Shown here: positions 1 to 4,738 of the stretch, in pieces | How the letters are laid out: the number at the start of each line of letters is the position of its first letter | Position numbering within the stretch: the first letter of the stretch is position 1 | NCBI GenBank assembly: GCA_027049085.1 | Contig: JALTVH010000308.1 | Location: forward strand, 1 to 8,093 | Source of the DNA: Aquificaceae bacterium | GTDB lineage: Bacteria > Aquificota > Aquificia > Aquificales > Aquificaceae | Length of the DNA: 8,093 nt | Direction: 5' to 3' | Program-made: the position numbers and the translations under genes | Notes under the pieces: generated by a model | Database searches by the model: none | The model's input: only the letters and a program-made list of their open reading frames with translations | What the model was told of the DNA's origin: nothing

Positions 1-210
1 GACCTCAGGGAGAGAACTGGAACAACCGCTATAGTTGTTACTCACGATATGATATCCGCCTTTACCATCTCAGACCGCCTCATACTTGTGAAGAAGGGGA
101 ATGCGATAGCTATGGGAACACCGGAAGAGGTCCTCAGAAACGACGACCCCTTCGTGAAGGAGTTCGTTGGTGAGATGCGGGACTTCCTACTGAGCCAGAG
201 CAGGGGCTGA
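1..210 (+). CDS. mlaF: MlaF-like ABC transporter ATP-binding protein, C-terminal fragment
   Basis: This is the last 69 residues of an ATP-binding cassette subunit; the start and the Walker A, signature and Walker B motifs lie before the window. The visible part begins just before the H-loop, read as VVTHDM (His at fragment residue 15), followed by the SDRLILVKKG strand pair, a GTPEEVLRNDDP segment and a short tail ending in SQSRG. The GTPEE...DPFVKEFV pattern is typical of MlaF/Ttg2A, the cytoplasmic ATPase of the Mla system that moves phospholipids between inner and outer membranes. Another ABC importer ATPase cannot be excluded from so short a piece. The stop codon lies inside the last codons of the convergent cfa gene, an overlap of 24 bases. 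A membrane-lipid role would fit cfa next door. ABC ATPase is near certain; the MlaF assignment is moderate. Confidence 0.75.
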   Translation, partial: DLRERTGTTAIVVTHDMISAFTISDRLILVKKGNAIAMGTPEEVLRNDDPFVKEFVGEMRDFLLSQSRG

Positions 211-1395
211 GAGGAACTCTCTCTTCATTACAGGATAATCGTTCTTTACGCCCTTTGAGAGGAGAAACTGGAAGAGGTGATTGCTCCCTGTGTAGAAGGA
301 TACCGCTGAAGAGGTTAGATAAAGGTCCCACATGCGTATAAAGACGTCCCCGTTCATTTCCCTTATCCTCTCAATGTTATTGAAAAATCTTTTCTTCCAC
401 TCCTTGAGGGTCCTGTAGTAGTGAATCCTCCAGTCATCTATATCAATAAGGCAGAAATCGGTGTGTCCGAAAGCTGTAATTATCTCTGGAATACTGGGAA
501 GATAACCACCGGGAAAAATGTACTTCCTTATCCATCTGCTCTGTTTCTGAGGGTGGACTTTCCCGATAGTGTGGAGGAGAAAAAGGCCTCCCTCCTCAAT
601 GACCTTGCTGACGGAGGTAAAAAAGGTCTTCAGGTGGTCTTTACCAACGTGCTCAAACATACCCACCGAAACCACCTTGGTGAACTTCATCCCCAGCTTT
701 GGCAGGTCAACGTAGTGCATAAGCTTAACACTCACTCTATCCTCAAGCCCCCTATTAGAGATCGCCCTCTGAATGAACTCAAACTGTTCCTTGGAGAGTG
801 TGATACCGAGCGCTCTGAGTCCATATAGCTCAGCACTCTCAAGGATGATGGATCCCCAGCCACAGCCTATGTCAAGGAGGGTGTCCTTTTCGCTGAGCTG
901 GAGCTTTTCGTAGATGATCCTTCTCTTTTCCCTCTGAGCATCTTCAAGGTTCATGTCTGGCGAGCTGAAAAAGGCACAGGAATAGGTCATTGATTCATCA
1001 AGCCAGAGGGAGTAAAAGTCGTTCCCGAGGTCGTAGTGGTGCTGAACGTTTATGGTTTCTTTAGACCTGCTGACTAAGGAAACGTTGTTGAGAACTTTAA
1101 AGAGAAAGGAAGAAAAGGTTCCCTTTCCTTCAAGCTCGTTAAGGAGGCATACACCTGCCCTCAGCAGTTCCTCAAGGTCGCCTTCAACTTTTATCTGACC
1201 AGTCATGTAGCCTTCACCAAAGCCCATCTCGGGATCTTTCAGAGTTCTGTTGAGGACTTCCTCGGAGCTGAAATTGACTCTGATATCAGCTTTTTCAGGT
1301 ATCTCTCTGCCATCAGGGAACCTGACGCCAATTTTTTTAGTGCTGTGCCTGTTCAGACCCTCTAAGAGCTTGCTTAGGACCCTCTCCTTGACCAT
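187..1395 (-). CDS. cfa: Cyclopropane-fatty-acyl-phospholipid synthase
   Basis: This 402-residue enzyme transfers a methylene group from S-adenosylmethionine to the double bond of an unsaturated acyl chain in membrane phospholipids. Residues 1-110 form the N-terminal part that precedes the methyltransferase fold in bacterial CFA synthases. The rest carries the family signatures in order: HHYDLGNDFY (119-128), MTYSC with the conserved Cys140, the SAM-binding loop LDIGCGWG (174-181), MFEHVG with Glu248, HTIG with His275 and Ile277, FPGGYLPS (294-301) and HYYRTL with Tyr326. The Cys, Glu, His, Ile and Tyr match the bicarbonate-site residues of E. coli Cfa (139, 239, 266, 268, 317; numbering from memory), so the protein should be active. 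The start at 1395 is set by a strong AGGAGG 8 bases upstream. It is the second gene after rlpA, 36 bases downstream, and has a possible promoter of its own. Mycolic acid methyltransferases are relatives, but the length and N-terminal region favour Cfa. Confidence 0.94.
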   Translation of the reverse strand: MVKERVLSKLLEGLNRHSTKKIGVRFPDGREIPEKADIRVNFSSEEVLNRTLKDPEMGFGEGYMTGQIKVEGDLEELLRAGVCLLNELEGKGTFSSFLFKVLNNVSLVSRSKETINVQHHYDLGNDFYSLWLDESMTYSCAFFSSPDMNLEDAQREKRRIIYEKLQLSEKDTLLDIGCGWGSIILESAELYGLRALGITLSKEQFEFIQRAISNRGLEDRVSVKLMHYVDLPKLGMKFTKVVSVGMFEHVGKDHLKTFFTSVSKVIEEGGLFLLHTIGKVHPQKQSRWIRKYIFPGGYLPSIPEIITAFGHTDFCLIDIDDWRIHYYRTLKEWKKRFFNNIERIREMNGDVFIRMWDLYLTSSAVSFYTGSNHLFQFLLSKGVKNDYPVMKREFLSAPALAQ

Positions 1396-1403
1396 CCTTA
1401 TCC

Positions 1404-1409
1404 CCTCCT
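1404..1409 (-). promoter_or_regulatory. Ribosome binding site of cfa
   Basis: On the minus strand the sequence reads AGGAGG with 8 bases before the ATG at 1395. It is a near-ideal Shine-Dalgarno site and fixes the cfa start. It contrasts with rlpA, which has no such site. Confidence 0.85.
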
Positions 1410-1422
1410 GAGACTAATATTC

Positions 1423-1451
1423 AATATATGTTCAACCACCACACCTGATAA
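1423..1451 (-). promoter_or_regulatory. Possible internal promoter for cfa
   Basis: On the minus strand, TTATCA (1451-1446) and TATATT (1428-1423) are separated by exactly 17 bases. They match the sigma-70 -35 and -10 consensus at four and five of six positions. The predicted transcript start near 1416 would leave a short leader carrying the AGGAGG of cfa. The -35 box lies within the 3' end of rlpA. This would let cfa be expressed apart from rlpA; the call is by eye and the region is AT-rich, so chance is possible. Confidence 0.4.
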
Positions 1452-2088
1452 CTTTTGCTACAAAAGGGATCACCCCGTCACCGAACATTCCCAGTTTCTT
1501 TGCCGCTTTGTAGGAAAGGTCAAGATGCCTCCCCCTGACAAAGGGTCCTCTGTCCAGGACCTTAACCTTTACAGTTTTGCCGTTTTTGAGATTTTTTACA
1601 AGAAGAACTGTCCCCAGAGGAAGGGTCCTGTGGGCAGCTACGAGGTCGTGCATGTCAAATCTTGTTCCCGAGGCGGTCTTTTTTCCGTGAAACTTTGGTC
1701 CGTACCAGGAAGCATACCCTCTAATAGACCTTGGGCATTCCCTTACACCGTTCTCACCACACCTTAAAACCTTGACCCTTGCCCTGAAGGTTGGACCCTT
1801 GCTCATGAAGTGTTTGAATTTTTTAGGGATACACAGACCCTTTACACTCTTGTTCATTCTGACCGAAATGGTGACGCTTTTGCCCGTTTCAAGGCTTTCA
1901 ACCTTAATTCTGCTGAGGTGCTGAATCTTCCCGGAGTAGGCAAATTTGGTCGGGCAATAGCGCACGGTCATGTAAGTTTCCCTCGGGCAGGGTGCCTGAA
2001 GGTCCTCATAGCGGACAACGGTGGTTTTGGGTGCGCAGGAAAGGAGAACAACCAGAAAGGGCAGTGATAAAAATAACAGGAACTTCAT
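1432..2088 (-). CDS. rlpA: RlpA-like lipoprotein with C-terminal double-psi beta-barrel domain
   Basis: A 218-residue exported lipoprotein of the RlpA family, which includes peptidoglycan-binding septal proteins and lytic transglycosylases. Residues 1-17 are a hydrophobic signal with lipobox LLSC, giving lipidated Cys18. Residues 124-217 form the double-psi beta-barrel: GYASWYGPKFHG, TASGTRFD, AAHRTLPLGT and the hallmark DRGPF (179-183). There is no C-terminal SPOR domain. By spacing to Pseudomonas RlpA, His153 and Asp179 fit catalytic residues, but the position usually occupied by Glu after TASG is Thr142, so lytic activity is doubtful. Residues 36-111 look like a degenerate copy of the barrel (both copies end in RCG). 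Five cysteines besides the lipidated one (34, 45, 86, 110, 118) lie in the N-terminal half, plus Cys216 at the end, so disulfides are possible. The start is fixed by the signal peptide, although there is no Shine-Dalgarno site. It is first in a unit with cfa. Confidence 0.9.
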   Translation of the reverse strand: MKFLLFLSLPFLVVLLSCAPKTTVVRYEDLQAPCPRETYMTVRYCPTKFAYSGKIQHLSRIKVESLETGKSVTISVRMNKSVKGLCIPKKFKHFMSKGPTFRARVKVLRCGENGVRECPRSIRGYASWYGPKFHGKKTASGTRFDMHDLVAAHRTLPLGTVLLVKNLKNGKTVKVKVLDRGPFVRGRHLDLSYKAAKKLGMFGDGVIPFVAKVIRCGG

Positions 2089-2097
2089 CAGCCATTA

Positions 2098-2126
2098 ATT
2101 TTATAATTTCCCTGCGAAATGGTCAG
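2098..2126 (-). promoter_or_regulatory. Possible rlpA promoter, leaderless type
   Basis: On the minus strand, CTGACC (2126-2121) and TAAAAT (2103-2098) are 17 bases apart and match the -35 and -10 consensus at four and five of six positions. An alternative -10, TATAAA, overlaps at 2105-2100. Either places the transcript start within about five bases of the rlpA ATG at 2088, leaving no room for a ribosome binding site. The -35 box lies in the first codons of the divergent methyltransferase gene. Confidence 0.35.
2102..2107 (+). promoter_or_regulatory. -10 element for the UbiE-type gene
   Basis: A perfect TATAAT sits 11 bases before the ATG at 2119, so transcription would begin about five bases ahead of the start codon. 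There is no good -35 box at 16-18 bases and no Shine-Dalgarno sequence, consistent with a leaderless or nearly leaderless message. It overlaps the putative rlpA -10 on the other strand. Confidence 0.45.
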
Positions 2127-2781
2127 TTACAAAACTGTTGCGGGCGTATTTTCACAGATAAGCGGGATATATGACAGGTTTCTTGGGTTAGTGAGCGCTG
2201 GAAGGATTCACTCCTTGCAGAGGAGGCTCGTTGAACTGACCTGTAAGGGCGACGCTGTTCTGGACATTGGGACCGGCACCGGAGAGGTTCTCCTCAAGGC
2301 TAAGGAAAGGGCGGGGAGACCTCTTGTGGGGCTTGACCCTGCCGATGGAATGATATCGGTGGCCAAGAAAAAATGCGGGGAGTGCTTCTTTGTTATAGCT
2401 CTTGGTGAGAATCTCCCTTTCAGAGACAGGGTTTTTGGATCTGTGACGCTTTCTCTTGTTTTCAGACACCTTCAGGATCAGAGGGCGTTCCTTGCGGAGG
2501 CAAAGAGAGTATTGAAAAGGGGCGGAAGGGTCGGGATTCTGGATGTTAGCAGGTTCATGGGGACGGGATTCCTTGTTTTCCTTATGGGAACACTAATCAG
2601 GCCCATCGGTCAGCTCATTTTTGGCAGAGACAAGTGGGACTTTTTCATACACTCCATTAGAGAAAGCCACACACCGGAAGAAGTGAAGGAAATGCTTGAG
2701 GATTCGGGTTTTGGTCAGATTCAGATTGAAAAAAGGCTCTTTGGCTTGATCCATATTATCGTGGGTGTCAAAACTGCCTGA
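2119..2781 (+). CDS. ubiE: UbiE/MenG-type SAM-dependent C-methyltransferase
   Basis: A 220-residue class I methyltransferase most like UbiE/MenG, which methylates the ring of ubiquinone or menaquinone precursors. The N-terminal VAGVFSQISGIYDR (7-20) matches the family opening. SAM-binding loop I is LDIGTGTGE (48-56), loop II is GLDPADGM (71-78) with acidic Asp73, and ENLPFRD (97-103) and the helix-strand RVLKRGGRVGILDVS (130-144) follow. The C-terminal half has the HSIRESHTPEEVKEMLEDSGF pattern (178-198) seen in the family, and a hydrophobic stretch at 148-168 that may touch membrane or a lipid substrate. The usual GLRN after the fourth strand is replaced by VFRH (114-117), so substrate identity is less sure than the family. 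The start is supported by family alignment only; no ribosome binding site is seen. The end overlaps convergent pheS by 14 bases. In an anaerobic or microaerobic thermophile menaquinone would be the likely product; that is inference. Confidence 0.8.
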   Translation: MVSYKTVAGVFSQISGIYDRFLGLVSAGRIHSLQRRLVELTCKGDAVLDIGTGTGEVLLKAKERAGRPLVGLDPADGMISVAKKKCGECFFVIALGENLPFRDRVFGSVTLSLVFRHLQDQRAFLAEAKRVLKRGGRVGILDVSRFMGTGFLVFLMGTLIRPIGQLIFGRDKWDFFIHSIRESHTPEEVKEMLEDSGFGQIQIEKRLFGLIHIIVGVKTA

Positions 2782-3781
2782 GGAACCTGAGGTCGTTCTC
2801 GTAGAAAATCTTAATGTTGTCTATCCTGTAGTATAGCATCGCAAGTCTTTCAACGCCCATACCGAAGGCAAAGCCCTGGTAGAGGTCGCTGTCAATTCCG
2901 CAGTTCTCAAGGACCTGTGGGTGGACCATCCCGCAGCCCATAACCTCCAGCCAGCCTGTCTCTTTACAGACTCTGCATCCCTTCTGACCGCAGATGACAC
3001 ATCCTATATCAACTTCAGCGCTTGGTTCTGTGAAGGGAAAGTAAGAGGTTCTGAGCCTGACGGGCAGGTCTTGCTGAAAGAACTCTTTTAGAAAGGTCTC
3101 AATCGTGTACTTCATCTGGGGAAAGCTCGCGTCTTCCGATACCACAAGCCCTTCAACTTGGTGGAACATGGGTGAGTGGGTGGGATCATCGTCCCTTCTA
3201 TATACCTTACCGGGAGCGACCATCTGGATGGGTGGTTTTTCCTCAAGCATAGTTCTTATCTGGACTGGTGAGGTATGGGTCCTAAGCAGGTATCCTTCTT
3301 TGTTGATATAAAAGGTGTCCTGCATCTCTCTTGCGGGGTGGTCAGGGGGGATGTTGAGCATGTCAAAGTTGTAGCTTTCCAGCTCAACTTCGGGTCCCTC
3401 TCTGACGGTGAAGCCCATAGCGGTGAAGATCCTGAGGATCCTTCTCAGCGTTAGGGTGATGGGATGAAGGGAGCCAACAGGCCTGAAGGGTGGAATCGTG
3501 AGGTCCTCCCATTCCTTCTCGAGCTCCTCCTCAATTTCCCTTTCTTTTAATTCCTTTTCCCTCTCCTTTATTAATTCCTCTACCTCTTCCTTGAGCTGGT
3601 TGACCTTTCTGCCAAACTCCTTTCTTTCCTCGGGCGGGATTTCCCTGATCTTTTTGAGAAGGAAGGTTACCTTGCCCTTCCTGCCAAGGTATTCGGACCT
3701 CACTCTCTGGAGGTCGTTGAGGTCTTTTGTGTTTTTTATCTCTTTGAGTGCTGACTCTCTGAGTTCATCTACTTCGGTCAT
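2768..3781 (-). CDS. pheS: Phenylalanine--tRNA ligase alpha subunit
   Basis: This is the catalytic alpha subunit (337 residues; E. coli 327) of the alpha2-beta2 phenylalanyl-tRNA synthetase, which charges tRNA-Phe in the cytoplasm. Residues 1-92 form the tRNA-binding helical hairpin, highly charged in its second half. The class II core follows: motif 1 region around HPITLTLRRI (106-115), motif 2 GKVYRRDDDPTHSPMFHQ (191-208), the FPFTEPSAEVDIG strand (248-260) and motif 3 GFAFGMGVERLAML (303-316), ending FYENDLRFLRQF. A C-x2-C-x4-C-x2-C motif (Cys261, 264, 269, 272) inserts before WLEVMGCGMVHP; this zinc-finger-like form occurs in many bacterial PheS proteins but not in E. coli. The ATG overlaps the rplT stop as ATGA, implying translational coupling. 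The partner gene pheT does not follow; the convergent ubiE-type gene does, overlapping by 14 bases, so pheT must be elsewhere. Confidence 0.97.
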   Translation of the reverse strand: MTEVDELRESALKEIKNTKDLNDLQRVRSEYLGRKGKVTFLLKKIREIPPEERKEFGRKVNQLKEEVEELIKEREKELKEREIEEELEKEWEDLTIPPFRPVGSLHPITLTLRRILRIFTAMGFTVREGPEVELESYNFDMLNIPPDHPAREMQDTFYINKEGYLLRTHTSPVQIRTMLEEKPPIQMVAPGKVYRRDDDPTHSPMFHQVEGLVVSEDASFPQMKYTIETFLKEFFQQDLPVRLRTSYFPFTEPSAEVDIGCVICGQKGCRVCKETGWLEVMGCGMVHPQVLENCGIDSDLYQGFAFGMGVERLAMLYYRIDNIKIFYENDLRFLRQF

Positions 3782-4134
3782 TGTGCCTGAAGAGCGGTCT
3801 TTGCCTGCTCAGCGAGTTTTGCAAAGGTTTCAGGGTCCCTTACCGCTATGTCTGCAAGGATCTTCCTGTTGAGGTTTATTCCGGCCTTTTTGAGACCGCT
3901 GATAAATCTACTGTAGGAGAGACCATGCATCCTTGCACCTGCGTTAATCCTTGAGATCCACAGCCTCCTGAACTCCCTCTTGCGCTGTCTCCTGTCCCTG
4001 TACTCATAGTGCAGGGCTCTCATGACCGCTTCCTTCGCCCTCCTGTAGGAGGTGTGGCGCATTCCCCTGTAGCCCTTTGCGAGTTTCAGAATCTTTTTCT
4101 TGTGCCTGCGTGAAGAGGGACCTTTGACTCTCAT
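3778..4134 (-). CDS. rplT: 50S ribosomal protein L20
   Basis: A 118-residue basic protein, the same length as E. coli L20, which binds 23S rRNA early in assembly of the large subunit. The sequence is conserved throughout: RRHKKKILKLAKGYRG (9-24), a long basic helix through RRAKEAVMRALHYEYRDRRQRKR, then LWISRINAGARMHGLSYSRF (58-77), INLNRKILADIAV and an Ala-rich end. The start at 4134 has AGGAGG 9 bases upstream. In most bacteria rplT follows infC and rpmI; here neither is present and the gene lies directly behind its own promoter, divergent from a Uma2-family gene. The leader would be only about 23 bases, too short to hold the L20-binding pseudoknot that controls the operon in E. coli, so classic autoregulation is unlikely here. 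Confidence 0.98.
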   Translation of the reverse strand: MRVKGPSSRRHKKKILKLAKGYRGMRHTSYRRAKEAVMRALHYEYRDRRQRKREFRRLWISRINAGARMHGLSYSRFISGLKKAGINLNRKILADIAVRDPETFAKLAEQAKTALQAQ

Positions 4135-4143
4135 TTTTAGCTT

Positions 4144-4149
4144 CCTCCT
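4144..4149 (-). promoter_or_regulatory. Ribosome binding site of rplT
   Basis: On the minus strand AGGAGG lies 9 bases before the ATG at 4134. It is a strong site suited to high expression of a ribosomal protein and fixes the start. Confidence 0.85.
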
Positions 4150-4164
4150 GGGATTAGGAAATGT

Positions 4165-4192
4165 ATTGTATCACAGAAGGATATAATTTAAA
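4165..4192 (-). promoter_or_regulatory. rplT-pheS promoter with extended -10
   Basis: On the minus strand TGATACAAT (4173-4165) is an extended -10 element (TG, one base, then TACAAT, five of six matches). TTTAAA (4192-4187) stands 16 bases upstream as a weak -35 box, four of six matches. The transcript would begin near 4158 and give a leader of about 23 bases containing the AGGAGG. It overlaps the divergent promoter of the Uma2-family gene. Confidence 0.5.
4182..4187 (+). promoter_or_regulatory. -10 element for the Uma2-proA-rpoN unit
   Basis: A perfect TATAAT stands 8 bases before the ATG at 4196, which predicts a transcript start one or two bases from the start codon. No Shine-Dalgarno sequence precedes the ATG and no -35 box is evident, so the message is probably leaderless. 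This is the only clear promoter seen for the downstream four-gene run. Confidence 0.5.
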
Positions 4193-4195
4193 CCT

Positions 4196-4729
4196 ATGAA
4201 CCTCGCCAAAAAGTATCTGCCGAGATATACCTATGAGGATTACAGGAAGTGGGAAGGATACTGGGAACTGATAGAGGGGATCCCTTTCTCAATGGCCCCA
4301 TCGCCCTTTGGCAGGCACCAGAGGGTTGCCTTTGAGTTTGCACGCCAGCTTGACGATCAGCTTGAAAGCTGTCCCGAAAGGTGCTTTGTTTATCCTGAGC
4401 TGGACTGGGTTGTGAGTGAAGATACGGTGGTGAGACCGGATATAATGGTGGTCTGCAAAGAGGTTGAGGAGTACCTCAGGGAAACTCCCGAGCTTGTTGC
4501 GGAGGTGGTATCTCCGAGCACTGTTCAGAAGGACGAGAAGCTAAAGTTTGAGCTTTATGAGAGAGAAGGGGTAAAAACCTACGTTCTCATTTATCCTGAC
4601 CTCAAGAAGGTGAGGGCTTTCAGGCTGGTTAGGAGCAGATACAGGAAGTTCTTTGATTCTGACTGTGGCAGGCTTGAGCTTAAAATAAAGGACTGCGGTG
4701 TCGGTATTGATGTTGAAGGCCTGTGGTAG
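4196..4729 (+). CDS. Uma2/DUF820 family protein with restriction-endonuclease-like fold
   Basis: A 177-residue protein of the Uma2 (DUF820) family, which has a PD-(D/E)XK nuclease fold but no agreed biological role. The family landmarks are in order: YTYEDYRKW (11-19), ELIEG (24-28) with the first conserved acid, a PSPFGRHQRV segment (35-44) with His41, VRPDIMVV (79-86) with Asp82, and LVAEVVSPST (100-109) with Glu103, followed by KDEKLKFELYEREGV (112-126) with Lys115/117. The usual EYWLVDP strand is the divergent KTYVLIYPD (127-135). The acidic residues needed for a metal site are present, so it could be an active nuclease; this is inference. It appears leaderless. Its stop codon is shared with the Shine-Dalgarno of proA, so it heads an operon with proA, rpoN and an M24 peptidase. 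Nothing around it suggests a toxin-antitoxin or transposon setting. The family call is firm, the function unknown. Confidence 0.88.
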   Translation: MNLAKKYLPRYTYEDYRKWEGYWELIEGIPFSMAPSPFGRHQRVAFEFARQLDDQLESCPERCFVYPELDWVVSEDTVVRPDIMVVCKEVEEYLRETPELVAEVVSPSTVQKDEKLKFELYEREGVKTYVLIYPDLKKVRAFRLVRSRYRKFFDSDCGRLELKIKDCGVGIDVEGLW

Positions 4730-4733
4730 GAGG
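4728..4733 (+). promoter_or_regulatory. Ribosome binding site of proA, overlapping the upstream stop codon
   Basis: AGGAGG begins inside the TAG stop of the Uma2-family gene. It stands 5 bases from the ATG at 4739 but only 2 from the GTG at 4736, which favours the ATG as the proA start. Ribosomes ending the upstream gene would stop on this site, a usual layout for translational coupling. Confidence 0.8.
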
Positions 4734-4738
4734 ATGTG

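Noticed and set aside
149..160. CCTT-CGTG-AAGG inverted repeat as a terminator for cfa
   Set aside because: The stem is only four or five bases, there is no T-run on the minus strand after it, and it is inside the coding part of the ABC gene.
700..725. Possible sigma-54 (-24/-12) promoter, TGGCAG followed by TGC
   Set aside because: The GG and GC dinucleotides are not at the required spacing and the site is inside cfa; other TGGCA matches in the window also fail on spacing.
421..828. Open frame of 135 codons on the plus strand
   Set aside because: Antisense to the conserved catalytic core of cfa, without recognisable domains or a ribosome binding site.
3498..3872. Ser-rich open frame of 124 codons on the plus strand
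   Set aside because: The Ser/Phe-rich sequence is the antisense reading of the Glu/Lys-rich helical hairpin of PheS; no support as a gene.
4736..4738. GTG as the start of proA
   Set aside because: It is only 2 bases from AGGAGG, while the ATG directly after it has a normal 5-base spacing.
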